Notes: generated from the letters alone by a model not told the origin. A stretch of DNA of 64,000 bases from Ectobius pallidus (GCA_964059195.1 CAXKWD010000006.1:12888530-12952529), one strand, 5' to 3'. Shown: positions 42,421-53,173, numbered from the stretch's first letter. Program-made: numbers and translations.

Positions 42421-43244
42421 TATATTTAGCTTAGTAAGAGTAATAGTGTCAGATTTCCTTGTTTGATAGTTAAGTTTTTTTTTTAAATTTTTTTGTATCA
42501 TTATTGAGATTTAACTCAAGCAACATATTAAAGGTGAGAGCACTATCTCCTTAACATTGCAATTTTCCTTTATTAAATATACTTACTTTTGTTAAAGGAA
42601 TTGATTAAAAGGTGAAACAAGTCGTATTTAAAACTTCATCTTGTAGTTTTACCCATTTCAATCAATTCGTTTTTATTACGCATAAAACACACCAGCCATA
42701 CTATAGTTCTGAGAGAAGCAGGATGCCCAACTGCAAACCAGGATACCAACTGTCCTTCTTGCATTTAGTGGCATGTAGATTCTATTTTAGTGGGAGTTAG
42801 GTTGGTTAGGTGAAGTCTGTTAGATTAAGTTGTTAGGTTAGGTTGGTTAGGTTATGAACAGTGATATTAGTTTTGTAGGGCATACCGAATTCACGCAGGA
42901 AAATGTCCCATATTATATCTCCCGCTAGTTTTGTTGTGTTGGTTAACCTGTATAGGCCTACCCAGATAAGATGGCCGTCTGTTATATGTTATTGTCATGA
43001 ATTACGTATTTTAAGGTAAGAGAATTACAGGATGTATTCTCAGATACGAACAATTTCGGATTTAATTATAATCCTTCCACCTAGGGACACATTTTTAACG
43101 TTGTTTCGTTTATTATTTTAAAGAGAATTGTCCATCAAACCACAAATTAAACTGGACCAAAAGTTCAATGAATGCAACGTCCACTAAGCCCTCCTTTAGT
43201 CTACAATATCGTAATATTAATTGAATTCATACATATATATATAG
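42421..43244. other. Unassigned region with degenerate GGTTA repeats at 42790-42856
   Basis: No gene recognised. The stretch TTAGGTTGGTTAGG...GTTAGGTTAGGTTGGTTAGG is a degenerate relative of the insect telomere unit. Confidence 0.4.
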
Positions 43245-43435
43245 CAGTCCTGTATAAGGTTTTCATACATACTGTTACACATTCTTCAAAAAGTGTTCCA
43301 TATCTTGATGGTGCTGACTTATGAATGTTTAACTATTATCCTAAAATATATATGGTAGTAAAAATTATGCAGTCACATAGTACACATTTATACTTTAAAT
43401 AGTAAAATTTTGTAAGTATCCAATATAAAAACATA
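43245..43435. repeat. Paralogue of the host sequence of the hAT MITE at 58916 (unoccupied)
   Basis: CATACATACTGTTACACATT and GTTCCATATCTTGATGGTGCTGA continue without interruption into CTTATGAATGTTTAACTATT. At 58908-59597 the same sequence is split by a MITE between two TGCTGATA copies. Confidence 0.7.
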
Positions 43436-43591
43436 AAATCACTAAAATTATATTATCTTATATGTTGCGTAAAATTTAAAAATTTTAAAAACTTTAAGTT
43501 GTCAAACCATTGTATCCTAATGATTAGGCGTAGGAAATATCTCAGGCCGAATATATCTCAGCAAATAGTCAATGATATGAAGTTAATCTTA

Positions 43592-43902
43592 TGGGGTACG
43601 CCGTAGCGTAGTGGTTGAGGCGCTGCGCTACAAACCGGAAGGTCGCGGGTTCGATTCCCGATGAGGTCGTTGGAGTTTTTCAATTGGCCTAATCCTTCTG
43701 GTGGCACTATGGCCCTGGGATCGACTCAGCCTCTAACAGAAATGAGTACCAGGAGCAATCCTGGGGGTAAAGGCGGCCGGTGCGTAAGGCTGACAACCTT
43801 ACCACCATCACGTGCCGAATGTCCAAAATCTGGGAGCCTCAACCTCCTGGAACCCTTTGGGCCTCCATGGCCTGTATAGGGATCACTTTACCTTTTACCT
43901 TT
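43592..43902 (+). mobile_element. tRNA-derived SINE type S1, complete (TSD atgaagttaatctta)
   Basis: The head GGTACGCCGTAGCGTAGTGG (A box) and GGTCGCGGGTTCGATTCCCG (B box) are followed by a 230-bp body ending GGCCTCCATGGCCTGTATAG and a CTTTACCTTTTACCTTT tail. An exact 15-bp duplication ATGAAGTTAATCTTA lies at 43577-43591 and 43903-43917. Confidence 0.93.
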
Positions 43903-44164
43903 ATGAAGTTAATCTTAGGTACACTGGAGCTACGTAATGTACATTAATTATAAAACATTGTTTGTTGCCTATCTAAAGTAAATTTGTCGAAGACTTCTCA
44001 GCAAATAGTCATTAAGATAAAATTATGCTTGAGTACACTGAAGTTTAGTAAAAAAATATTAATTGTAGAAGTAAAAGTAGCTGGATTGGTGACGGCTTGT
44101 GTGTTGCATCAATTGAACTTGTGGCATCTATCTCATTCGGATATGAGCATATCATGCAGATCGA

Positions 44165-44947
44165 AATGCGCATTTTACATTTTATATTTTTCGTCATTTT
44201 CAAGAGATATGTCATATTTTGGCAATTTTAGGCCATTTTCGGCATATTTAGGTTATTTTCTGCATTTTAGGTCATGCTTCAGTGTAGGTAGAGAGGAGCT
44301 TTTCCATGTACAAATCGTTACTTTCAGACAACAGACAATCATCTTTATTTGAGAATCTCCGGCAAGTGTTCATAGTTCATTTTAATTCAGGTTTATTGTA
44401 AACATCATAGCAGTTTGTCTTGTAGCAATAAATATTTTTTTCTTTCTGTTTAAATGGCTCATATTTGCTATTCAAGGTGTAAAAATACCATTACATGGGA
44501 TTTTAAAAATGACCTAAAAATAAAAAATAGAGGCAAATTACCAAAAAAGACACTCAAATTACAATTTTTATAATCTACGTGTCATGTAGCAACAAATATT
44601 TTTTTCTTTCTGTTTAAATGGCAGATATTTGTGGGGGGCAATTTGATGGGCGTGCCAGTTCAGAAAGAATTTATTTTTCGCTAAGGTGTCCAAATAGTAT
44701 AACTTTACTTCTTTAGTAACTTAACAAAATAAGTGTTTTTTATTGTACATTCATATATAACGCACTGTCATCCATTAAATTGCTTGTAACAATTCATAAA
44801 CTTACGGTGCTTAAAAAAACTCATTATAAGTAATAATGGTAAATTTATTGGTTATTTTTATTATATTTGGTGCCATTTTTTACTATTTTTAGGTCATAAA
44901 TGCACTTTTAATTTTGCATTTTTCACTATTTTATGGTCATTAAATGA
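44165..44947. mobile_element. hAT MITE family A, chimeric copy with a foreign internal segment
   Basis: The family A body runs from about 44165 (TTTACATTTTATATTTTTCG) to CATTAAATGAC near 44947, with both extreme termini lost or mutated. About 44470-44592 is foreign: ATGGGATTTTAAAAATGACC through TACGTGTCATG is nearly identical to 51716-51810. The family A words TAGCAAYAAATATTTTTTTC occur on both sides of it. Confidence 0.75.
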
Positions 44948-45550
44948 CTCGTCCAAATGAAGAGATACCAAGAAAGCATAACACACCGTGTGAACACGGA
45001 AGACAAATACACATCGCAAACCGGTTCAACTTCATTACGCGTTGGCACACGCTATGCAAGAAACATTGAGATATTGATATATGAAGGGAGATCTTTGTAC
45101 CTACAACGGTAAGTTAGCCATAGAATCAAGACAAAAAAATATACAAACGGATATTTAGACAAGAGCAAAACTTAAATTAGCAAATAGCCGTGAAGTAATT
45201 AAGGAATAAATATATAGCCTACACAGACTTACATCATAAAAAGGATCCCCGAAGCCACTTCACTACACTACGAAAGTATTCCACAGACTCCTCGAGCGGC
45301 CGAACCAAACACACGAATCTCTTGAAACTCAGTGGCTGCGCAATAAAACGAGCCAACTCCAATAAAGCCGGTATTCTACTACCCAATGCATTGGACAAGA
45401 ACTTCACCAAGAACTTGTCAGGCTTTGACCAAAACCAGTTTTCTCTGTATACAAGGCTTTAGGGAAGGATTTGAAGATTTTCGCCCCTTTATTTCCACAT
45501 GATTGTACAAAGTAACCTATAATAAGCATTATTGTAACTGAAATAGTAGG
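44948..45550. other. Unassigned region
   Basis: No gene recognised. Confidence 0.35.
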
Positions 45551-45553
45551 TTA

Positions 45554-45680
45554 ATAATAATAATAATAATAGTAATAATAATAATCATGGATCAACAATG
45601 TACAGATATCAATGGGAAGAGTTGGTGCAGTGGAAGAAGATACACAGGACAGAGAAAAATGGAGACAGATTATTAACAAA
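45554..45680. repeat. (AAT)n tract and possible LINE tail
   Basis: An imperfect (AAT)n run (to about 45588) precedes a short plus-strand reading VEEDTQDREKW, reminiscent of LINE polymerase C-termini. The evidence is too short for a firm call. Confidence 0.35.
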
Positions 45681-46090
45681 TGATGACAAGCTCAGAAAAG
45701 TGTATTGATTGTGTTGAAATGTGATATGTGGATACTTTGTTTTAATTTGTTTGTATTGTTTGGTTGGAGGACAGCCTCTGTATTGAGGGAAAACTCAGGA
45801 TGTATGTATGTAATAATAATCAGTGGAGGACGCAGAATTTTTTCCGGGGGGGGGGGGGTTGAGAAGGTAGAAAGAATACTGAACACGCTGTCAACATTTA
45901 AAACTAGGTTAAACGAATATCTCTCCAAAAAACTCTAATTATTTTGTTTAGGTATAAATCGTTTTATTGTTTCTTGTATATTATAGATCTAAGATAAGTT
46001 ACTTATTTTTCTAGTGTAACACACTTTACTAAAAGTTTTATTTCATGTAACATAGACTAAATTCACTACTGTATATGTATGTATCTAGTG

Positions 46091-48136
46091 CAGGGGTCGG
46101 CAACCTGCGGCTCGCGAGCCACATGCGGCTCTTTGGATGTGAAGCTGCGGCTCTTTAGTTCCATACGCAAATATTATTTATTTTATTAAAAAAAAAATCG
46201 TTCTGAATCGATTAACGAGGATTAGGGACCGATTCTCAGCTACTTGTATTCGCTTTTCACCGCACCCCTCCCCTGTGACACGAGTCGTCACTGTCGTCAG
46301 TCCCTCGGAAGCTCGCGAATGACGCCGTCGTCGGATGTTTCTATGTAGTTTTTAATTCGCTTTCGACGCAAGACAATTTGGCGTCTTCACCAGTGCTTTG
46401 GCTGTGACGTACAGTTTGTTGTTTCAAGTAAAAGAGTTAGAAGCGAATTATCTCCTCAAAGTTATGTATGTACATATATAAATGTAATAATGATAAAAAA
46501 ACTGAAGTAAAGGTAGGTAACCTAATAAGTATTATATTTTTAAAATACATATTATACATACTTTTTTCCAAATAAGATGCCTAACTATTTTTTGAAGTCA
46601 GTAAGAATTGTCAAAAAAAGAAACAAAGTACTACTGTTGGATATTACCGCGAAAGTTTTTTTAATAAAATATATATTTAATAAATTACCTATTTTATTAG
46701 TTATCTATTTTATAGCTTTTATTATTTAAAAATTAGCGTTAAAATAATAATTATAAGTGTAAGTACCTATAAATTGTTATTTAATAAACCTATTTTCGAA
46801 CTCTGAGGATCAAAGTAGGTAGGTATTTGCAGTTTTAGATTGTTTATATGTTTGGCAATTTTCATTGATTTCGGCATAACACCTTTACTCGTAAACTAAG
46901 TATATAATATTTGCCAAAGGTAAGGCGTTGAAACGTTTTGCTTTGTGCTTGAATGAAATAAATACATTCCTAAATGAAAAAGGCATTAATCACCCTGATT
47001 TAGAGAACGACAAATGGTTGCAAAAATTTTACTTTATGGTGGATATCAGAGCGAAATTAAATGAGGTGAATATAAAACTGCAAGGAAAGGGAAAACCAGT
47101 CTATGTTTTGGTAGAAGAATTGGTTTGTTTTGAAGAAAAATTAATTCTTTTTGCATAATATATTCAGAGCGGTAAATTACTTCATTTTCAATTTCTAAAG
47201 CAATATCGCGATAAAACCAGTGCAACTGTTGACACGAATTACTTCAGCACAGTTATAAAAAAAATTAAAGATGAATTTGCTGACAGATTTGAGCAATTCA
47301 AAACCAACAAAACCACTCTAGCATTCATAGTAAATCCTCTCAACACAAATAGCAACGAAATCCACATTGAGCCATTTGGAATTGATACTGGATCTCTAGA
47401 AATGCAATTGATCGATTTAAAAAGTAAAGCTTTGTGGAGTGGAAAATTTACAGAGTTGAAAAGCAAGTTGGAAGAGTTGGAGGTCCAGAAATGCATGTAC
47501 GTAACGCAACAAAAGTGGACAGCTTTAAAAGAAATGCCGCGAGTTGATGCACTTATATTCGACGCATGGAATAGTCTTCCAGATTGCTACAGTGAGGTGA
47601 AGAAGTTGGCATTTGGAGTGCTGACTATCTTCGGATCGACATATTCGTGCGAGCAAGCGTTCTCTGGCATGAATATAATTAAAAGTAAAGTAAGAAGCCA
47701 ACTAACAAATGAAAATTTAGAGTCGTGTGTGAAACTTAAAACAACAAGTTATGAGCCAAATTTATCCAAACTTTCTAAAACCATGCAAAGCCAACGCTCC
47801 CATTGAATTTGTTTGCTCAAATGTATGTTATTGAAGTACAAGTTAGTGTTGTAAGTAAATGTTTAATTGTTTTAAATTTTTACTTAAATAATAAGTAATT
47901 ATCTAATAATGCCATATATATATTATCTAATTTGTTGTGAAAAACACTACTTATATATGAATGAATAGATATTTTTTATTATGAATAAATAGATTCGTTT
48001 TTTTTCATCAAAAAACTTTATTTATGCGAGTACTATTTATTGTTGGCAAGAAAAAATTTTGTGGCTCTTTAAAAACTTTGAAATTTTGTAAATTGTAATT
48101 TTTGGCTCTTCCGACTCAAAAGGTTGCCGACCCCTG
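46091..48136 (+). mobile_element. hAT element with transposase remnant (TIR CAGGGGTCGGCAACCT, TSD atctagtg)
   Basis: A 2046-bp element with inverted ends CAGGGGTCGGCAACCT and exact 8-bp duplications ATCTAGTG at 46083-46090 and 48137-48144. GCGGCTC/GGCTCTT words recur just inside both ends. It carries the C-terminal part of a transposase at 46928-47806. About 800 bp on the left (46150-46920) is AT-rich and non-coding, so the N-terminal coding part has been deleted or replaced. Confidence 0.92.
46928..47806 (+). pseudogene. hAT transposase C-terminal half, one in-frame stop
   Basis: One frame of about 290 codons, interrupted by a single TAA at 47156-47158. Recognisable blocks: [60 protein letters not shown] and FGSTYSCEQAFSGMNIIKSK with RSQLTNENLESC. 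The last block is the hAT signature with the catalytic glutamate (in SCEQ) and the start of the dimerisation region. The order matches transposases of the type also found domesticated in vertebrates (ZBED5/SCAND3/GTF2IRD2-like). The BED zinc finger and the first catalytic aspartates are missing. Protein function would need those parts, so this is a non-autonomous remnant. Confidence 0.88.
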
Positions 48137-48261
48137 ATCTAGTGTATTCTTATTACGTGTAGAACTATGTTAGTGTATTTGTTTGTTCCTTTTTTTCTGT
48201 CTCTGGTTGAGTGTAAGAGAAGGCCCTAAGGTCTTAACTCTGCCAGATTAAATAAAGATGA

Positions 48262-48331
<70 letters not shown>

Positions 48332-48510
48332 ATTAGTTTATAAAACTGGCGACTTACATTGCATATATAGCCTTTTCTCAAATTTCGGGGGATAGATCCC
48401 CCCAATCCCCTCCCCCCTGCGTCCGCCACTGATAATAATAATAACAATAATATATAATAATAAATAAATAAGTAAATAAATAAACAGATGCGTATTGTTG
48501 TCAATGTTAT

Positions 48511-49170
48511 TAAGTGCCAGTATGGTACTTTATGAGATTGTGTGTGGGGACGAAAAATGTCTGTCCGTCTGTCTGTCCGTGTGTCTGTACGCGCCATAAC
48601 TCAAATACGCTTTATCGGATTTTCATGAAACGTGGTATACGCATTTATAATGTCCATGGGAAGAACCCTATTGATATTGAACCGGTACCGGAGTTATGCC
48701 CAATTTAGTGCCTATTTTAATAGATTATGGCGCCTTTCTGTTAGAAAGGCGCCATAACTCATATACGCTGTATCGGATTTCCATGAAACTTGGTATACGC
48801 ATTTGTAATGTCCATGGAAAGAACTCTGTTGTTATTGAACCAAATCGGTTCATCGGTACCGGCGTCAAACACAATTTAGTGTTGTTATTTAAAAGCGCCA
48901 TAACTCAAATACGCTTTACTGGGTTTTCATGAAACTTGGTATACACATTCATAATGTCTATGGGAAGAAGTCTACTGATATTGGACCAAATCGGTTGACC
49001 GGTACCGGAATAATGCAAAACTTAGTGCATTTTTATGGTATTGTATAACAAAAGGCCCCATAACTCAAATATGCTTTATCGGATTTTCATGAAACTTGTT
49101 ATACGCATTTATAACGTTCATGGCAAGAAGTATATTAATGTTGGACCTAATCGGTTGACCGATACCAGAG
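48511..49170 (+). repeat. Minisatellite-bearing repeat, copy 1 (about 4 units of 140-160 bp)
   Basis: It starts TTAAGTGCCAGTATGGTACT and GTCTGTCCGTCTGTCTGTCC, then repeats a unit beginning GCGCCATAACTCAAATACGC and containing GGATTTTCATGAAACTTGGT, GCATTTATAATGTCCATGGG and ACCGGTACCGGAGTAATGCC. Units begin near 48594, 48752, 48894 and 49056. Open frames run through parts of it but lengths differ between units and do not keep one frame, so I do not call a protein. Confidence 0.85.
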
Positions 49171-49274
49171 TAACGACTAATTAAAAGTCACATGTTTTTT
49201 TAATTTTTGTCTACCGGTATAATTTGAAATTAACACTATTCCTTCACTTATGCTTATCAAACGACACCGTCGAA

Positions 49275-49445
49275 CTGACTGAGTTGGCCAAATGGTAAAC
49301 GCCTTGGACTCGTATTCTGGAGGTCCTGGGGTCAAATCCCGGAGCCGGCCAATTTGACATGGAATTTTTTTCATTATTTCATTTTTTTTATGTGAGTGCA
49401 CGATTGTCAAGGTATCACAAATGTGTAGTTCTGCTGACGCTGGTC
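49275..49445 (+). mobile_element. tRNA-derived SINE type S2, copy 2
   Basis: GAGTTGGCCAAATGGTAAAC, GGTCCTGGGGTCAAATCCCG and GGCCAATTTGACATGGAATT as in 29333-29440, followed by a body (GTGAGTGCACGATTGTCAAG, TGCTGACGCTGGTCGATTTT) shared with 51152. It follows minisatellite copy 1. Confidence 0.72.
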
Positions 49446-50172
49446 GATTTTAATCTGATTAGAAAAACTTATTTTCTGCATATCATAATTGCAATTATAA
49501 TTTGTTCAACAAAAACATACTGGCACTTTGTTATATCAGTTTACCTGATTTTATTAAATTCTATTTCATTGTGCGTTACAATAGTACTATTTTGAAGAGT
49601 TATGAATTTAAAAAAGTTTAATACATTTAAAAAAAACACTAACAGCTTAAAAGCCGCCCCTTCAAATCTGCCGCCCTAGGCACCTGCCTAGGCTTAAATA
49701 CGGCAGTATATAATATCATTAGTTTATTAGTTTTATATAAATGTTTTTGTGTCAATATTGGAGAAATACCTAAATGACAAGGAAATTAGACCGAATAGTA
49801 TTTTTTCTCATTTTATAAGGTTATGTTGAGTGTGACACGAGTTGTTTGCAGTGCCTTTTTATAGGCTAATATATGCTAATATTAATATCTTGTGGCATGT
49901 CGCTTTCGAAATGTGGCTTAAATAGTGTAAATGCTCTGACAATGAGATGAAAGTACTGTTTTAATGTTTGTGATGCGGTAAATAAATTGGGTTTATTCAA
50001 TATTAGGCTAAGTAGAAAATGCAGGCTATATGGAAGGCCTGAGTTTCGAAGGAGTATCGTAAAAACGTATATACGTACCTAGGTATAATGGCATACATTT
50101 ATTAGTTTATAAATGTTTTTTTAGCAGTATTTGAGAAATATCTATACGACAAAATCAGCTGAATCATTGTTT
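49446..50172. other. Shared flank of the composite repeat, then unassigned DNA
   Basis: 49465-49560 (TTTTCTGCATATCATAATTG, AACAAAAACATACTGGCACT) recurs at 51407-51495. The rest has no recognised feature; GCCGCCCTAGGCACCTGCCT near 49671 resembles a hAT MITE end. Confidence 0.45.
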
Positions 50173-50960
50173 ATTAAGTGCCAGTATGGTACTTTATGAG
50201 ATTGTGTGTGGGGAGGAAAAATGTCTGTCTGTCCGTCCGTCCGTGTGTCTGTATGCGCCATAACTCAAATACGCTTTTTCGGATTTTTATGAAACTTGGA
50301 AAACACATTTATAATGTCAATGGGAAGAACCCTATTGATATTAAACCAAATCGGTTCACCGGTACCGGAGTAATGCCCAATTTAGTGCTTAACTCAAATA
50401 AGCTGTATTGGATTTCCATAAAACTCGGTATACGCATTTATGACGTCCATGAGAAGTACCCTATTGAGTTTGAACCTAATCTGTTGACCGCTACCGGAGT
50501 AAAACCCAATTTAGTGTCTCTTTTAAAGGCGCAATAACTCAAATACGCTTTATCGGATTTTTATGAAACTTCGTATACGCATTTATAATGTCTATGGGAA
50601 GACGACTGTTGATATTCGACCAAATTGGTTGGCTATTACCGGAATAATGCCCAATTTAGTGCCTTTTATGTTAATATATAAGAAGTCGCCATAACTCAAA
50701 TATGCGTTATTGGATTTTCCTGAAACTTAGTATATCCATTTATACGTGGGAAGACGTCTACTCATATTGGACCAAATAGGTAGACCGGTACCGGAGTAAA
50801 ACCCAATTTAGTTCTATTTTAAAGACGCGGTAACTCAAATACGGTTTACCGGACTTTTATGAAACTTGGTATACACATTTATAATGTCCATGGGAAGACG
50901 TCTATTGACATTAGATAAAATCGGTTGACCTGTTTCGGAGTAATGCTCAATTTAGTGCCT
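50173..50960 (+). repeat. Minisatellite-bearing repeat, copy 2 (about 5 units)
   Basis: It has the same start as copy 1 and units beginning near 50257, 50391, 50528, 50686 and 50826, each with a CATAACTCAAATACG-like opening and a CCGGAGTAATGCCCAATTTAGT-like close. Several units have lost parts of the opening. Confidence 0.85.
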
Positions 50961-51151
50961 ATTTTATGGTAATATACGTATTCGAAAGAATTTATACAAA
51001 AAATGCAAATCAGTTATCTTGACAACATAGCCTATTGTTTTACTATGATCTTATAAGGCTTTGGAAATTAAAATACAGTTAGCTATGACAACAACAACAA
51101 CAACAACAAAAACAATATGCGCTTATCCCCACTAGTCCGTTCAACTGTCAC

Positions 51152-51325
51152 AGGTTGTCGAGATGGTAACATCTTGGCCTCACATTCTGGAGTTCCTTAG
51201 TTCAAACCCCGAAACCGGCCAATTTGACTTTTTGTTGTTGTATTTTTATATGAGTGTGCGACTGTCAACGTATCACAAATCTGTACAGTTCAGCTGATGC
51301 TGGACGATTTTAATCTGATTAAAAA
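51152..51325 (+). mobile_element. tRNA-derived SINE type S2, copy 3
   Basis: GGTTGTCGAGATGGTAACAT, AGTTCAAACCCCGAAACCGG and CCAATTTGACTTTTTG, then GAGTGTGCGACTGTCAACGT as in copy 2. It follows minisatellite copy 2, mirroring the arrangement at 48.5-49.4 kb. A (CAA)n run lies just upstream at 51086-51112. Confidence 0.72.
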
Positions 51326-51589
51326 AAAACTAGACCTTTGTTCTTCCGTAAGCCCTGCTTAATGAATAAAATCTGGAGCTTAACTTGGAAATCAATTTAA
51401 AAAAACATTTTCTGCATATCATAATTGCAGTAAAAACTGATTAAACAAAAACATACTGGCACTTTGTTACGTCAGTTTACCTGATTTTATATATGTGCAA
51501 ACAGCAAACATCGTCTTTCTATATACAAATTTAAATGATAACAAGACCTATTTAGGCCTAGGCCTACTTATGCTTATTTAGAGTTCTGA

Positions 51590-52184
51590 TAATGAACAAA
51601 AACCCCTATATAGTGCGAGAAACAACACAAATTAAGAAAATTATTACTTTATATTTTTAAAAATTACATGAAATGTGAAAAAAGAGACCATAAAATGACC
51701 CAAAACTGACCATGACATGGGATTTTTAAAAAATGACCTAAAAATAAAAAATAGAGGCAAATTACCAAAAATACACTAAAAATTACAATTTTTATAATCT
51801 ACGTGTCATGATCGGGGTACGCCGTAGCGTAGTGGTTGAGGCGCTGCGCTACAAACCGGAAGGTCGCGGGTTCGATTCCCGATGAGGTCATTGGAGTTTT
51901 TCAATTGGCACTATGGCCATGGGGTCGACTCAGCCTCTAACAGAAATGAGTACCGATAGCAATCCTGGGGGTAAAGGCGGCCGGTGCGTAAGGCCGACAA
52001 CCTTACCACCTTCATATTCCGACTGTCTAAAAATCCGGTAGCCTCAACCTCCTGGAACCCTCTGGGCCTCCATGGCCTGTAATAGGGAACACTTTTACGT
52101 GTCATGATCAAAATATCTGCACTAGTGGGCAACGTCCATGATGTACCAGTTAAAAGATGACAAGTCATCAAAATCCGGGTCCTG
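51590..52184 (-). mobile_element. hAT MITE related to family B (one end visible), interrupted by a SINE
   Basis: The minus-strand end at 52184 reads CAGGACCCGGATTTTGATGA, close to family B. The body contains CATGGGATTTTTAAAAAATG and GACCTAAAAATAAAAAATAG, which also occur as the foreign segment at 44470-44592. The other terminus was not located, so the left limit is approximate. ATAATAAT follows the right end. Confidence 0.55.
51814..52095 (+). mobile_element. tRNA-derived SINE type S1, copy 3 (TSD tacgtgtcatgatc)
   Basis: The head GGGGTACGCCGTAGCGTAGT and B box GGTCGCGGGTTCGATTCCCG, the S1 body with a small internal deletion after TTTTTCAATTGG, ending GGCCTGTAATAGGGAACACT. An exact 14-bp duplication TACGTGTCATGATC lies at 51800-51813 and 52096-52109. 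Confidence 0.93.
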
Positions 52185-52189
52185 ATAAT

Positions 52190-52860
52190 AATTAGTGACA
52201 AATTAGCTCCGGTCATGAACAAAATAGTAAATGATATGTACCACACAAAATCATTAGTTTCTCTGTTTCACGAAAAGCGCTAGTAACTCGTTACCACGCA
52301 CATTTTACGGGAAGTTTATATGTGTTAAAGTGTTACATTTCTAGCTCTTCGTATAATCTTCCACTAGCTCAAACTTTTTTTTTTTAATATTTGAACCATT
52401 TTTTTTTTCACAAACGAAAACTCCTAAAAAATTATTTGTTAAAGAAAATTCCTATTCTTAAATTCCTAAATACTTTTTCCTATTTCTTCTAAATCATGCT
52501 CAGAATATTATCAGAATATGGCCAGGTGCATAATAAAGGATGGCTGAAATGTAGGGTGATTTTTTAAAACTATTTATCCTAGAAACGTGACGTTATAGGC
52601 AAGTTGCATATGACTGTTTTTGTTCGAGCACAAATAAATGTTTAAGTTCCGAGATTTTAGATTTAAAAAAAGAACTAAATCGGCTGACCGCTGCAATCAG
52701 CAATTAGCAAGTTCTCATAGTTCTTGTCTTCTGAGATAGATGGCAGCTTTTGACGTACGGTCAAGTCGAAGCTTGGCCGTTTTCTTCAAACCAACGGATT
52801 TTTACAAGACGAAATGAACTCCGTTTAGAATAATATTAATTAAGAGGAAGAGAAATAATT
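52190..52860. other. Unassigned region
   Basis: No gene recognised; a TTTTTTTTTTAATATTTG run lies near 52376. Confidence 0.35.
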
Positions 52861-52869
52861 TTATATGAT

Positions 52870-52985
52870 ATTTTCCCGGGCTACTAACCAGGTGGTGAAT
52901 TGGATTAATTCCGACGTTTCGAAGCCAAACTGAGGCTTCATTGTCAAGGAGAATGAAATGGCGGAGGAGGAGGAGGAGGATAGAC
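52870..52985 (-). mobile_element. Penelope-like terminal-repeat fragment with a hammerhead-like core
   Basis: The minus strand reads TTGACAATGAAGCCTCAG, TTTGGCTTCGAAACGTCGG and GTTAGTAGCCCGGG. GAAGCC/GGCTTC can form stem II next to GAAAC and GTC, the hammerhead layout, but the CTGANGA box is replaced by ACAATGA. It is followed by a (GGA)n run. The Penelope-like assignment is an inference by comparison with 34916-35229. Confidence 0.45.
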
Positions 52986-53173
52986 TTACTGGGCATTTCT
53001 GACCCTAAATGCAAAAGGTATGAGCCCTAGGTTTGGGCTCTTGACCTTGTATTTGGTTTGAGATTTCAATTTTCTTTTGTATTTGCATACGTCCTTTTGA
53101 CGTGTTGGTTGAGTAATCAAGTTTTACTTTAAAACGTTATAAATTTTATTTCATTAATTTCTTAGACAGTCTT

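Larger units (their letters stand above)
45860..48325 (+). pseudogene. LINE 3' end (polymerase C-terminus, 3' UTR, (ATT)n tail), split by a hAT element
   Basis: About 45860-45938 encodes VEKVERILNTLSTFKTRLNE and LSKKL then a stop, the usual last residues of CR1/Jockey-like LINE polymerases. The 3' UTR continues to 46082, resumes after the hAT at 48145 (TATTCTTATTACGTGTAG), ends GGCCCTAAGGTCTTAACTCT, and is tailed by (ATT)n at about 48258-48325. It is strongly 5'-truncated. Confidence 0.72.
45821..48431. mobile_element. CAGTGGMGGACGCAG-type hAT MITE containing a LINE tail and a hAT element
   Basis: CAGTGGAGGACGCAGAATTT at the left and CAGTGGCGGACGCAGGGGGG (inverted) at the right. ATAATAAT lies on both sides (45813-45820, 48432-48439) as a possible 8-bp duplication, though the context is low-complexity. 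A G-run (45844-45858) and the C-rich right end are typical. The interior is mainly the nested LINE tail. Confidence 0.7.

Noticed and set aside
48511..50960. CRISPR array or repeat protein gene
   Set aside because: The units are 140-160 bp, adjacent without unique spacers, and do not keep one reading frame across units. This is a minisatellite in a eukaryotic context.
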